From: UMGS1908 sp964432825
Lineage (GTDB): Bacteria > Bacillota > Clostridia > Christensenellales > UBA1242
Assembly (NCBI GenBank): GCA_964432825.1
Contig: CAYSOX010000015.1
Span: 1 to 26,448 of the forward strand
DNA: 26,448 nt
Direction: 5' to 3'
Below, in pieces: positions 7,060 through 16,083 of this stretch. Each line of letters starts with the position of its first letter. Position 1 is the first letter of the stretch. Under the pieces are notes generated by a model. It was not told the origin of the DNA and did no database searches. It saw only the letters and a list, made by a program, of their open reading frames with translations. The translations under genes were made by a program, and so were the position numbers.

Positions 7060-7477
7060 AAAAGCAACCATAGAAGATGCTGTGGGTATATTTGAAATAT
7101 GTCAAGAAGTTCAAGAAAAGTCGCTTTTAGAAACAATCAAATCTGAAATAGAATCTGAAAACTACTCGGTTGGTGTTGTTGAAAGTGAGGGTAAAATTGT
7201 AAGTTTTTTGATTTGTTTGTATGCGGTGGATGATGCCGATGTTATACTGGTGGCGACAAAAAAAGATTTTCAAGGAAGAGGTTTTGCTCGTGCTTTGTTT
7301 GAAAGGGAATTTGAAAAAATGAAAAACTTTGGATTGAAAAGGCTTTTGCTTGAGGTTCGTGAAAACAATGAAAGGGCGATAAATCTTTATAAAAGTTTAG
7401 GCTTTAATCAAATAACAAAAAGAAAGAATTATTATGATGGTCATATTGATGCACTGATTTTGGAGCGAGATATATAA
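7049..7477 (+). CDS. rimI: Ribosomal-protein-alanine N-acetyltransferase RimI-like GNAT
   Basis: 142 aa, single GNAT domain. RimI acetylates the N-terminus of ribosomal protein bS18. Seen: the acetyl-CoA pyrophosphate loop FQGRGFA at 74-80 and the RimI-typical motif B segment LEVRENNERAINLYKSLGF followed by YYDGHIDALILERD. The last part corresponds to the family's R..YY....DAL.M pattern. The start codon overlaps the end of tsaB by 11 bases, indicating coupled translation. The order tsaE-tsaB-rimI supports the RimI assignment over a generic GNAT. Confidence 0.88.
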   Translation: MEIRKATIEDAVGIFEICQEVQEKSLLETIKSEIESENYSVGVVESEGKIVSFLICLYAVDDADVILVATKKDFQGRGFARALFEREFEKMKNFGLKRLLLEVRENNERAINLYKSLGFNQITKRKNYYDGHIDALILERDI

Positions 7478-7495
7478 AACTATCGGGGGATAGAT

Positions 7496-8206
7496 ATGTA
7501 TTATAAATTTGTTGGCGACACAAAAGAGAGAGTTTTGCTGTTTTTGCACGGATGGGGTGCGGATAGTTCTTGCTTTTTTGGAGTCGCTAATAGTTTGCCT
7601 AAAAAACCATATTCTTTTTTATTTGTAGATTTTTTAGGGTTTGGCAAAAGTCCAGAACCAAAAGAAGTATTTGATGTTCATAAATATGCGGAGTCTATAA
7701 TTGAGTTATTGGATGAATTAGGTATTAAAAAAGTGGTTGTGGTTGGACATTCTTTTGGCGGAAGGATTGGTATTGTTTTGGCTTCTGAGTTTTCAAAACG
7801 GGTAGAAAAACTGGTGTTGGTTGATAGTGCGGGCGTGATTGAAGGTCGAGGTCTGGTGTATAAAATAAAAGTTTTAATGTTTAAAATTAAATTAAAACTT
7901 TTTGGTAAAGAAAAGATAAAAAATTGTGGCTCAGATGATTACAAAGCATTAAAAAGCGATGTTATGCGAGATACTTTTAAAAATGTGGTTAATGAAAGTT
8001 TGGTTCGGTACGCGTCTTTAATTTGTTGTCCTACAACTATTATTTGGGGAGAAAAAGACAATGCGACGACTCTTCGTGCGGGTAAAACTTTAAACAAATT
8101 AATTAAAAATTCTAAAATGTTTGTTATTTTGGATGCGGGACATTTTTCTTTCCTTGACAAACCTGAAGAATTTGTTTATATTTTATATGAGAGTATATAT
8201 TTGTAA
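7496..8206 (+). CDS. Alpha/beta hydrolase
   Basis: 236 aa, cytoplasmic, with the complete hydrolase triad in order: nucleophile Ser86 in GHSFGG, acid Asp188 in IIWGEKDNATT, and His216 in DAGHFSF. The oxyanion region FLHGWGADSS (16-25) and FVDFLGFGKSP (43-53) are typical of the MhpC/BioH-like group. A short basic cap lies at about 118-145. The substrate cannot be read from sequence; esters or small acyl compounds are usual. GGGGGA precedes ATG 7496 by five bases. It sits between rimI and the murF-like gene, with the stop directly abutting the next gene's ribosome site, so it is co-expressed with cell-wall and translation genes. Confidence 0.85.
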   Translation: MYYKFVGDTKERVLLFLHGWGADSSCFFGVANSLPKKPYSFLFVDFLGFGKSPEPKEVFDVHKYAESIIELLDELGIKKVVVVGHSFGGRIGIVLASEFSKRVEKLVLVDSAGVIEGRGLVYKIKVLMFKIKLKLFGKEKIKNCGSDDYKALKSDVMRDTFKNVVNESLVRYASLICCPTTIIWGEKDNATTLRAGKTLNKLIKNSKMFVILDAGHFSFLDKPEEFVYILYESIYL

Positions 8207-8218
8207 ATGGGAGAAATT

Positions 8219-9886
8219 ATGAATAAATTGTTGTTGTATACCGAAGTCCCAACACCTTTTGGGTTTGAAAATTGGTTAACCTTTTGGTTGATATTAGTAA
8301 TAAGTATTTTAAATGCGGTACTTATGCTTTTTGTTGGATATAAATTTTTACAAGTATTGCAACTTTCGGGATATAAAACGAAAGATTACTGGGCATGGAT
8401 GAAGTCTAATAAATATAAAGACTGGGCAAAACTGGTGATGCTATCATTTTTGAGTTCGGCGGCACTTTTGGTTACTAATGTATTGTTGGAGCAAATAATA
8501 GTCTACAAAATAATGACTTATGCAGGTTTGCTGTTTTACTTTTTATTTTGCTTTATATATATTTTAAATGTGTATAATGCACCTCAAAAAACACCATTAA
8601 AATATACCCATAGAATGACAAGGCTTTGTGTGGTGTTAAGCATCTTGGTATTTGTCGTAACATTTGCAATTATGACGGCTTCGGAATTGTATATACCATA
8701 TTTTGAGTTCGGCGCTGTAGGTTTAATCCCATTGTTTCTGCCATTAGTTATTCAACTTGCTCACTGGGTTATTAGTCCGTTTGAAATGCTGAATTCTAAC
8801 AGATATGTTTGTCTTGCAAAAAAAGAACTTGCAAAGCATAAAGAAATTAAAGTGGTTGGAATAACTGGAAGTTTTGGAAAAACTTCGGTAAAAAATATAT
8901 TGACGGTATTTTTAAGTGAAAAATATAAAGTCTGTGCTACCCCTCATAGTTATAATACTCCTTTAGGCTTAAGTAAAACTATTTTAGGGCAATTGAAAGA
9001 AGATGACGAAATTTTGATTTGCGAAATGGGTGCAAAACATATTGGTGATATCAAATATTTGACCGATATGGTAAAACCTCAAATTGCTGTAGTTACCGGA
9101 ATTGGAAATCAACATCTTTTAACATTTGGAAGTGTTGAAAATCTTAAAAATACAAAATTTGAGTTGGTTAATGGGCTAGGACAAAACGGCAAGGCATATT
9201 TCAATTTGGATAGTGCGCCAAACTATGAGTTGTATGACCGAGCAAGGTGTGAAAAGGTTGGTTCTACAATTGAAAGTGAAAATGGTGAAGTGTTTATTAG
9301 TGATATAAAAGTAGGCGAAAGAGGAAGTATTTTTAATTTGCATTTTGGTAAAGAGTTTGTTGAGTGTTCAACTTCGCTTTTAGGTAGACATAACATTTCA
9401 AATATTTTATTGTGTGCATGTGTTGCAAAAGATTTTGGAATAAGTTTGTATGAGTTGCAATCGGCTATTGCAAAACTTGTTCCTAGTGCTCATAGGCTAG
9501 CACTGGTTCCATCTGGAAATTCACTTATTGTTATTGATGATGCTTATAATGGTTGCGTTGAAGGTGCAAAAGCGGCACTTGAAACTATTAAGCAATTTAA
9601 AACAAAAAAGATTGTTATAACACCGGGGTTGGTCGAACTTGGAAAAGAAGAGTTTAATTGTAATTTTGAGTTTGGAAAACAGATGGCTGAAGTTTGTGAT
9701 TATGTAATTATAAATGGTATTGTAAATTATGAGGCGTTGAGTTCGGGTCTTGAGTTTGGTGGTTTTGATACATCCAAAATACTTCGTGCAGGGAGTATAA
9801 AGCAAGCAATTGAAGTGATGCAGAAGATAGCATCGGCGGGCGATGTTGTTTTATTTGAAAATGATTTGCCCGATAATTACACCTAA
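8219..9886 (+). CDS. murF: Membrane-anchored MurF-like Mur ligase
   Basis: 555 aa. MurF joins D-Ala-D-Ala to UDP-MurNAc-tripeptide with ATP. The N-terminal ~190 residues hold about five hydrophobic spans (e.g. WLTFWLILVISILNAVLM, LVIQLAHWVISPF), a membrane extension seen in Mur-ligase homologues of Clostridia and absent from E. coli MurF. The ligase part begins with the P-loop VVGITGSFGKTSVKN (about 212-226). It continues with the central-domain motif ATPHSYNTPLGLSKTILG, the E-M-G-A metal-site strand, the GNQHL loop, and a C-terminal domain with IDDAYNGCVEGAKAAL. An ATG at 8207 exists, but GGGAGA (8209-8214) marks ATG 8219 as the start. The downstream ddl makes its D-Ala-D-Ala substrate. A hairpin terminator follows. 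Related Mur-fold ligases acting on other substrates are the main alternative. Confidence 0.85.
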   Translation: MNKLLLYTEVPTPFGFENWLTFWLILVISILNAVLMLFVGYKFLQVLQLSGYKTKDYWAWMKSNKYKDWAKLVMLSFLSSAALLVTNVLLEQIIVYKIMTYAGLLFYFLFCFIYILNVYNAPQKTPLKYTHRMTRLCVVLSILVFVVTFAIMTASELYIPYFEFGAVGLIPLFLPLVIQLAHWVISPFEMLNSNRYVCLAKKELAKHKEIKVVGITGSFGKTSVKNILTVFLSEKYKVCATPHSYNTPLGLSKTILGQLKEDDEILICEMGAKHIGDIKYLTDMVKPQIAVVTGIGNQHLLTFGSVENLKNTKFELVNGLGQNGKAYFNLDSAPNYELYDRARCEKVGSTIESENGEVFISDIKVGERGSIFNLHFGKEFVECSTSLLGRHNISNILLCACVAKDFGISLYELQSAIAKLVPSAHRLALVPSGNSLIVIDDAYNGCVEGAKAALETIKQFKTKKIVITPGLVELGKEEFNCNFEFGKQMAEVCDYVIINGIVNYEALSSGLEFGGFDTSKILRAGSIKQAIEVMQKIASAGDVVLFENDLPDNYT

Positions 9887-9971
9887 AATTTGTTTTAAAA
9901 TATGGCTTAAAATTTGGGTTGGTTTGGCGGATGAGTATTTGCTTAAGTTTGGTTAAAGGGGCTAAAAAGGT

Positions 9972-10008
9972 ACAAAAGAATGGCTGATTTGCTATTCTTT
10001 TGTTTTTT
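9972..10008 (+). terminator. Intrinsic terminator of the deoA-murF operon
   Basis: A 13-bp stem (9972-9984 with 9991-10003, including a G-T pair), 6-base loop, followed by TTTTT. It lies 86 bases after the murF stop and separates the operon from ddl. Confidence 0.8.
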
Positions 10009-10078
10009 ATAATTCAAAATATTTAGAAATTTTCAAAATTTTCAGAATAAAATTAATAAATTTTTCGGGGGTTAAAAT

Positions 10079-11215
10079 ATGGTTAAAAATATGATTATTT
10101 TATATGGTGGAAAGTCTTGCGAAAAGGATGTGTCCATTATTACGGCTTTGCAGATTTATAAAAAATATAATGTAAAAGATTGGAATAAACTTTTGGTTTT
10201 TATAGATGAAAATGGACGGTGGTTTAGTGGACGAGGACTAGATGAATTTAAGTTTTATAAAACTAAAGATTGTGCAAAGTTAACCGAGGTTTGTATCGAG
10301 GTTGGTTCTAATTCTCTTTTCAAAAAGTCAAACAACAAACGAAAGGAATTATTTAAAATAGATTTTATTCTAAATTGTTGTCATGGCGGAGATGGTGAAA
10401 ATGGCAACTTGACTGCACTTTTTGAAATGTGCGGAATTCCGTCTAGTACGGGTGGTGTAGATAGTTTAATGGTTATGATGGATAAATATTTAACAAAAGA
10501 AGTTTTGCTTGCAAATGATTTGCCAACTGTTGATTTTTTTGTAATTGAAAAAAATGATTGGATTACCGAGAGGGATAAAATTAAAACCCAAATTTCACAA
10601 TTTGGACTTCCGGTGGTGGTGAAGCCGGTACGACAGGGGAGTAGTGTTGGGGTGTGTTTGATTGAAGATATTAAAGAATTTGATAGAGCGGTAAATTTGG
10701 GGTTTGATTTTGGTACGCAAGTGCTGGTTGAAAAAGCCATTATGAAAAAGAGAGAGTTTAACATTGCGGTAAAAACGAAAAATGGTAAAATTGTAACATC
10801 ACTCATTGAAGAACCGGTTACATCCAAAACTATAATTTCTTTTGATGATAAATATAAAGGTGGCGGAAGAACGGGCGGAAAATTAAAAGGTGGTGGTCAA
10901 GTTTTTGGCGGGATGGAAACTAGTGAAAGAAAATTTCCAGTTGTATTATCTAAAAAATTGGAGGGTAAAATAGAAAACATCGCAAAACAATTTTATGAAA
11001 CTGTTTCGGCTTGCGGTGTGGTTAGAATTGATTTTTTATATGACACCGAAACAGGAATATTATATTTAGGGGAAGCAAACGCAATTCCGGGGTCGTTAGG
11101 GTTCTACTTTTTTGATAAAGAAGATTTCTTAAAAGATATTGTTGAAGAAGGGTTGGCGTTTTGGAGAAAAAAATTTTTAATAAAATACACTACACCGCTT
11201 GCAAAAATTTTCTAA
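10079..11215 (+). CDS. ddl: D-alanine--D-alanine ligase
   Basis: 378 aa, ATP-grasp. It condenses two D-alanines for peptidoglycan, and MurF uses the product. Seen: N-terminal GGKSCEKDVS (10-19, family GGxSxExxVS), CHGGDGENGNLTALFEMCGI (101-120) followed by PSSTG, the ATP-binding VVVKPVRQGSSVGV (179-192), Tyr259 in the omega-loop FDDKY that marks a D-Ala-D-Ala rather than D-Ala-D-Lac enzyme, and metal-binding Asp318 with GEANAIPGSLG (331-341). The omega-loop carries an unusual glycine-rich stretch at about 260-280 (KGGGRTGGKLKGGGQVFGG). The start ATG 10079 is preceded by GGGGG; ATG 10091 is an alternative. No strong promoter is visible between the upstream terminator and the gene. The 190 bases from 11216 to 11406 hold no gene and no convincing terminator. 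Confidence 0.93.
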   Translation: MVKNMIILYGGKSCEKDVSIITALQIYKKYNVKDWNKLLVFIDENGRWFSGRGLDEFKFYKTKDCAKLTEVCIEVGSNSLFKKSNNKRKELFKIDFILNCCHGGDGENGNLTALFEMCGIPSSTGGVDSLMVMMDKYLTKEVLLANDLPTVDFFVIEKNDWITERDKIKTQISQFGLPVVVKPVRQGSSVGVCLIEDIKEFDRAVNLGFDFGTQVLVEKAIMKKREFNIAVKTKNGKIVTSLIEEPVTSKTIISFDDKYKGGGRTGGKLKGGGQVFGGMETSERKFPVVLSKKLEGKIENIAKQFYETVSACGVVRIDFLYDTETGILYLGEANAIPGSLGFYFFDKEDFLKDIVEEGLAFWRKKFLIKYTTPLAKIF

Positions 11216-11406
11216 TTATAATAAAATAAATAATTGATTGCAATTTAGTTAGATACAATTCGCTAAACAAATTTTAATCATAAAGTCAATCCGGTGATAG
11301 ATTTGCTTGATTTAAAATCAAAACTATTGTTACTCTTTAAACTTTAAGTGGTAAATTTTTGTTTTTCGGATTATCTAAAAAAAGTTAAAAGGCTTTGAAA
11401 TTTGCT

Positions 11407-11435
11407 TTGTATTTTTAGATGGTTTGTTATATAAT
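11407..11435 (+). promoter_or_regulatory. Promoter for the GH95-like/DUF1538/PII operon
   Basis: TTGTAT (11407-11412), 17 bases and TATAAT (11430-11435). The first start codon is at 11680, leaving a leader of about 240 bases. Confidence 0.7.
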
Positions 11436-11441
11436 ATTAGC

Positions 11442-11679
11442 GTAAGTTATTTAAAGTTAGAGTAGGGTGATTGTTTTTTTTCTTAACCGCTATAAGTATG
11501 CGTCGGTGAATTGGAAAAAATTTAATGCAAATTGCTATTGATTTGTAGCGACAATCATATAAATCAAGGTAATTTAATCACTAAACTAACTAAGTTATAA
11601 TGAAAAACTAAAAACTTAAAATTGTTTTTGGTGTCATAATAACATAAATCAAAGCAAAACAATCAAAGTAGGAGTATGT
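11442..11679 (+). promoter_or_regulatory. Long structured 5' leader, unknown RNA element
   Basis: TAGCGACAATCA at 11546-11557 is complementary to CGCTA (11488-11492) plus TGATTGT (11468-11474), so a 12-base strand pairs with two upstream segments separated by a 13-base bulge. A 5-bp hairpin CAAAT/ATTTG (11528-11532, 11541-11545) ends directly against the first of these helices, a compact coaxial arrangement. A single-stranded core (11493-11527) remains between them. It matches no riboswitch consensus that I know. AGGAG before ATG 11680 is the ribosome site. Confidence 0.4.
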
Positions 11680-14034
11680 ATGCAAAAGATAAACAGTGCA
11701 AAAATGGTTTTAAAATACTCAAAACCTGCAGAGGTTTTTGCTCCTTGGCAAGGTAGTCTACCAATTGGAAATGGAAAAGTTGGGGCTTTAATTCAAGGTG
11801 GAGTAAGATATGAAAGAATAATGCTTACCGATTGTAGGTCGTATTGGCTAGACTCGGTAGGTGTTTTGCCTGATGTTTCAGATAAAATGAAGGAAGTACG
11901 ACGATTGGTTGATGCTAAAAACCAAACTATGGCGGGCATTACAATTGAAAAAGCATTTGAAACAAAAAAATACACACCTGAAAAGGCGTGTCCTTTACCA
12001 ATTTGCGATATTGTATTAGAAGAAACTATTTCGGGGAAAAACATTTCGGGCTATTTCAGACAAGTTAATATGGAAAATGCAGAGGCAAGTGTTTGTTTTT
12101 CGGATGCGGGAAGTAAGGTTGATAGGTCTTGCTTTGTTTCAAGTGCCGATAATATGTTTTATTATGAAATTCAAAAAGTGGGTGCGTCACTTTTAAATTT
12201 AGAAATTGGGCTTACTGCGCACGACCTTAGATATTTAGCATTTGATGGAAAGGTTTCACCAACAATGGACGAAGTTAGGGTTGAGACGGTTGGAAACTTT
12301 TTGATTTTTAGCGAACTTTTTAATGGGGTTTATAGAGGTGTTGTTGCTAGGGTCTTTTTAGATGGTCGTGCAACCGCACAAGATATTAATGGAAAACTAA
12401 AAATTGAAAATGCAGAAAGAGTGTTGGTTTTAGCAAAAACATTTGTGGGTAAAAATAGAGATAAAGAAATTACTGAAATTAAAACGATGCTTTCAAATAT
12501 TAAGGCTCCGAGTTATGAAAAATCTTTCAAGTTGCATATGGCGGAATTTTCAAAACTTGGAGGTCGTGCGGAACTTCAAATTTCTAGTGAAAAAGAAACT
12601 TATATAGATAAACTTTTGGATAATTTTAATGACGACAGTACCCTTATATATGAAAAGTTGTTTAACTATGGAAAATACTTAAATGCTTGCGGGATATATC
12701 CAACCCTTAATCCAATGTTTGTAACAGGACTTTGGTCATATAGTTATTCTTGTGATAAGGCGGTGGCAGATAGTTGTTGTAATTTGCCGGCACTATTTAG
12801 TGCGTCAACGATTTTAGGTCAAGACGAAAAACTTTTGTCGCTTCTAAATTACTTTTTAAAGTTTAGTGATGATTTAAAGAAGAATGCCTTTAGAATTTAT
12901 AAGTCTAAGGGATTTATGGTGCCATTATATTATGCTAGTGGAACGGGGCTTATGGGGTCAACACTTGCAACGGATGTTTCGGTTATTGTTGGCGGTGCTA
13001 TTATTGCAAATATGTTTTATGATTACTTTTTGTTGACAAAGGATATTAGATTTTTAAGAAATGAAGCGATACCATTTATGTGTGAAGTTGCTAAATTTTA
13101 TATGAATTATTTATATCTTGATGCAAATGGCAATATTGTTAGTTGTCCATCATACTTGCCATATGGGAAGAGTAAATATTTTGAAAATAAAAATGTTGGG
13201 GTTTACAAGTCGTGCCCACATGATTTTGCGATTATTAGAACACTACTTTCAAACATTATAAACGCAACGAACACCTATTCAATTAATTTAAAAGAAGCGG
13301 TTGGATTTCAAAAGTTTTTAAATATGTTGCCACAACCTAAGGTTACAAATGGAATTTTAAACGAATATAGTGATGATGATAATAGTACGCTAAGTGCAGG
13401 TTTTTTGCAGTTCTATCCAGTTTTTGGAACTCGTGATATCACAGTTCAGTCAAATCTTAGCACGGTGGCACCATATATGAATAGTATTGTGAATAAAATT
13501 GATAAAAACTTATCGGCTCAAAACATTATAAGTCTTGGGCGGTTGGCGGAAATATCTGCAGTTTTAGGACACGGAGAAGCAACCATTGGAATGCTGAGAT
13601 TGATTGTTAAAAACTTTTTGTCAGAGAATTTAATCACTATGAATTATGATAAAAACAATCTTTGCAGTTTTGTCCCTAGTGAAAATTTCTTTAATATTGC
13701 AGGAAACCAATTAATTTTGACGGCAATTAGCAGTTGCTTTGTTGTTTCGACTGAACGCACAATTTCTATTATGCCTAGCAAACCTCAAAATTGGTCTACC
13801 GGAAAAATTGTTGGAATTGTTACACCGCTTAATACGGTTGTGGATATTTCTTGGGATGATAGAAAGAGTACCGCGATTGCGACAATAAAAGCATTAAGGT
13901 CAACAAATTTCAACATTGCATTTAACAAGGGTGTGAAGAAGGTAAAAGGTTTCAACATAAATCCAGTTAATCCGTTTATTGAAAATATAAATCTTGCTAG
14001 CGGAAAATCTATTGTTCTTGAAATAAAGTACTAG
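11680..14034 (+). CDS. GH95-like (alpha-L-fucosidase family fold) protein without canonical catalytic residues
   Basis: 784 aa, the usual GH95 length. The N-terminal beta domain opens with the family pattern YSKPAEVFAPWQGSLPIGNG then KVGALIQGGVRYERIMLTD (13-51). The helical barrel starts near 280 with KLHMAEFSKLGGRAEL and NYGKYL...VTGLW (328-352). It continues with VGGAIIANMFYDYFLLTKDI then RFLRNEAIPF (437-466), and the C-terminal domain has ISIMPSKPQNWSTGKIVGIV. GH95 enzymes use a Glu in PSxSPEN and Asn/Asp residues near a N-I-N..MNYW motif. Here these positions read CPSYLPYG (489-496) and DSCCNLP (364-370), so the acid and the Asn pair are missing. There is no signal peptide, so it is cytoplasmic. 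It may be a pseudoenzyme or may act on a different sugar. It heads the operon and overlaps the next gene's ribosome site. Confidence 0.75.
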   Translation: MQKINSAKMVLKYSKPAEVFAPWQGSLPIGNGKVGALIQGGVRYERIMLTDCRSYWLDSVGVLPDVSDKMKEVRRLVDAKNQTMAGITIEKAFETKKYTPEKACPLPICDIVLEETISGKNISGYFRQVNMENAEASVCFSDAGSKVDRSCFVSSADNMFYYEIQKVGASLLNLEIGLTAHDLRYLAFDGKVSPTMDEVRVETVGNFLIFSELFNGVYRGVVARVFLDGRATAQDINGKLKIENAERVLVLAKTFVGKNRDKEITEIKTMLSNIKAPSYEKSFKLHMAEFSKLGGRAELQISSEKETYIDKLLDNFNDDSTLIYEKLFNYGKYLNACGIYPTLNPMFVTGLWSYSYSCDKAVADSCCNLPALFSASTILGQDEKLLSLLNYFLKFSDDLKKNAFRIYKSKGFMVPLYYASGTGLMGSTLATDVSVIVGGAIIANMFYDYFLLTKDIRFLRNEAIPFMCEVAKFYMNYLYLDANGNIVSCPSYLPYGKSKYFENKNVGVYKSCPHDFAIIRTLLSNIINATNTYSINLKEAVGFQKFLNMLPQPKVTNGILNEYSDDDNSTLSAGFLQFYPVFGTRDITVQSNLSTVAPYMNSIVNKIDKNLSAQNIISLGRLAEISAVLGHGEATIGMLRLIVKNFLSENLITMNYDKNNLCSFVPSENFFNIAGNQLILTAISSCFVVSTERTISIMPSKPQNWSTGKIVGIVTPLNTVVDISWDDRKSTAIATIKALRSTNFNIAFNKGVKKVKGFNINPVNPFIENINLASGKSIVLEIKY

Positions 14035-14045
14035 TGGGAGGAGAA

Positions 14046-14561
14046 ATGAAAAACAACAAAGGTGACAGAAAGTCTTCAAATGATGAATTAAGTGCATTGA
14101 TTAGTGGGACGGATGAATTTTTTAAAGATGTTTCTACAAAGTCAGATATGACGCAGTCCTTTGGTAGGAATTCGGGTCTTACTTATCAAAATAGATATGC
14201 AAAAGCAGGTGGCAAATTGGCATCTAATAATGTTGTAGATGTAAGCGTTTTTAAAAAGGCTGTATCAGAAGAGCCTATAAATTCAAAGGTTGAAGAAGAA
14301 ACTGAAAAAGAGGCTGATGAGGATGAGGAAATCTTAGACACCAAACCTACTGAATCAAATGACGACGATGATTTTGATAAATTCTTTGAAGAATTTATGA
14401 ATGATTTAAACAATTCTGAAGAATCAGAGAATGAGCCACAGTCGGTGCCAGATATAAAAGCGGTGGAAGAAAAGCCTAAAAAACCAAAAGCACCACGAAA
14501 AAAGAAAAGGGCAATAGACATTGATATAATTAGCGGGGGTATCGGGGGAGATATTATTTAA
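14046..14561 (+). CDS. Acidic low-complexity protein of unknown function, 171 aa
   Basis: I do not recognise a family. The GTG at 14034 overlaps the previous stop, but GGGAGGAG (14036-14043) places the start at ATG 14046. The N-terminal third is polar (DELSALISGTDEFFKDVSTK). The middle (about 85-135) is rich in Glu and Asp (EEETEKEADEDEEILD, NDDDDFDKFFEEFMNDLNNS). A basic patch follows (KPKKPKAPRKKKR), then a short hydrophobic Gly-rich tail IDIDIISGGIGGDII. It is very likely disordered. The basic-plus-hydrophobic tail could bind membrane or a partner. Its place between the GH95-like gene and the DUF1538 membrane gene, with its stop inside the next ribosome site, suggests an adaptor for the membrane protein; this is inference from position only. 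Confidence 0.65.
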   Translation: MKNNKGDRKSSNDELSALISGTDEFFKDVSTKSDMTQSFGRNSGLTYQNRYAKAGGKLASNNVVDVSVFKKAVSEEPINSKVEEETEKEADEDEEILDTKPTESNDDDDFDKFFEEFMNDLNNSEESENEPQSVPDIKAVEEKPKKPKAPRKKKRAIDIDIISGGIGGDII

Positions 14562-14575
14562 AGGAAGAATATCGC

Positions 14576-16078
14576 GTGTTACAAAAGTTAAAGAGTGCAG
14601 GACTTTCGGTATTGCCATTGGTTGGGTTTGTATTACTTGTGCATTTTACGATGTACAAGTTTTCTTCCTCTCTTTTAATAAACTTCTTTATAGGCTGTGC
14701 GGTTTTGATTGTCGGGCAAGTGATATTTTTAACCGGTATTGACAATAGTATTGTACCAATGGGGCAGTTTGTGGGAAACTCGGTTACCGACCAAAAGAAG
14801 TTTTATATTTTTGTTATTTTTGGCTTTATTTTTGGAGTTTTAACAACGGTTGCTGAACCTGATTTGCAAGTTCTTGCTGGCAAAATCAACGCGTCTGGAT
14901 TTGGAATACCTAAAATGCTGGTTTTGATTGGGGCTGGTGTTGGTGTAGGTGCGTTAATTTCAATTGGGCTTATTAGGATAGTAACAAAGCATTCTTTAGG
15001 ACTAATACTATTTATACTTTATGGAATAATTGCTGTGCTTGGAATATTTGTTTCAGAAAAAGGTTTCGCAATGTGTTTGGATGCTGGAGCATGTACGACG
15101 GGTGTGGTAACTTCTCCATTTTTACTAGCACTTGGGATAGGTGTTTCCAAAATGGTTTCGGCAAATGGCTCAAGTTCGGATGAAGAAAATTTTGGTTTGA
15201 TTGCACTGAGTTCGGCGGGCCCGATTATTGTAATGTTGGTGTTCACAATGATATTTAGTGGAAATTCATCGACTTCAGAGGTTGTCGCGTCAAACACTCC
15301 GCTATGGCTTTCAACTTTGCAAGATGTAAGTTTTTCGTTATTCCCATTGTTTATTGCATTTTTTGTATTTGAATTGATATTTATAAAAATATCTAAAACT
15401 GAAAGAACCAAATTGCTTTTGGGTTCGTGCGTAACATTTGTTGGGTTGTATTTATTTTTGTATGGTATTGAATTTGGTTTAACAAATATGGGTGAGGAGT
15501 TTGGAAAGGCTTTAGCCAGTGTAAACAAATTACCTATAACTATAGCAATTTGTGCAAGTTTAGGGTTTAGTTTGGCGTTTTGTGAACCATCAATCCGAAT
15601 TCTTGCAGGTCAAGTTGAGGATGCCACAAATAGAAACTTAAAAGTTCCATTTATAATGATATTTATGGGTGTTTCCATATTCTTATCGATTGCTTTAGTT
15701 ATATTGCAGTCAACTTATAATTTTTCTATTTGGTGGATATTTGGAATACTTTATGGCTTGTCATTTCTTATGATGCCGTTTGTCTCTAAACTGTTTACAT
15801 CAATAGCGTTTGATTCGTCGGGAGTTGCTACAGGCACAATAACGGTGGCTTTTATGTTTCCGATAATTGCTGGGTTAAATGGTTCTCTTGGAGGATTTGG
15901 AACTCTTGGAATAATGGGAATAGTACCAGTATTTGTAATGGAATTGTTGGGTATAATATTTAGAATTAATGTGGATGTTGAAAACAAAAAAAGTCAAAAA
16001 TTACTGGTTAAATTATCGCAAACCGAAGACAAATATTCAAATATTGAAAAACTTAAAAGGTTTAGTGATGGGAGGTAG
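14576..16078 (+). CDS. DUF1538 permease-like membrane protein (two DUF1538 domains)
   Basis: 500 aa polytopic membrane protein formed of two tandem DUF1538 units. The repeats are clear: TVAEPDLQVLAGKI (91-104) matches AFCEPSIRILAGQV (334-347), DNSIVPMGQFVG (56-67) matches EFGLTNMGEEFG (299-310), and GACTTGVVTSPFLLALGIGV (171-190) matches SSGVATGTITVAFMFPIIAG. The acidic-Pro (EP) helix breaks and TG motifs in inverted-like halves resemble transporter architecture, but no substrate is established. GTG 14576 follows AAGGAAG by about nine bases. Two PII-like genes follow directly. DUF1538 genes next to PII-like genes are a recurring pair, suggesting that the PII proteins gate the permease as GlnK gates AmtB. 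Confidence 0.85.
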   Translation: MLQKLKSAGLSVLPLVGFVLLVHFTMYKFSSSLLINFFIGCAVLIVGQVIFLTGIDNSIVPMGQFVGNSVTDQKKFYIFVIFGFIFGVLTTVAEPDLQVLAGKINASGFGIPKMLVLIGAGVGVGALISIGLIRIVTKHSLGLILFILYGIIAVLGIFVSEKGFAMCLDAGACTTGVVTSPFLLALGIGVSKMVSANGSSSDEENFGLIALSSAGPIIVMLVFTMIFSGNSSTSEVVASNTPLWLSTLQDVSFSLFPLFIAFFVFELIFIKISKTERTKLLLGSCVTFVGLYLFLYGIEFGLTNMGEEFGKALASVNKLPITIAICASLGFSLAFCEPSIRILAGQVEDATNRNLKVPFIMIFMGVSIFLSIALVILQSTYNFSIWWIFGILYGLSFLMMPFVSKLFTSIAFDSSGVATGTITVAFMFPIIAGLNGSLGGFGTLGIMGIVPVFVMELLGIIFRINVDVENKKSQKLLVKLSQTEDKYSNIEKLKRFSDGR

Positions 16079-16083
16079 TTTTA

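Noticed and set aside
15019..15528. Long open frame (169 codons) antisense to the DUF1538 gene, and other antisense frames such as 10381-10827 and 14186-14521
   Set aside because: They lie opposite strongly supported genes, have low-complexity translations and lack ribosome sites. They are frame shadows.
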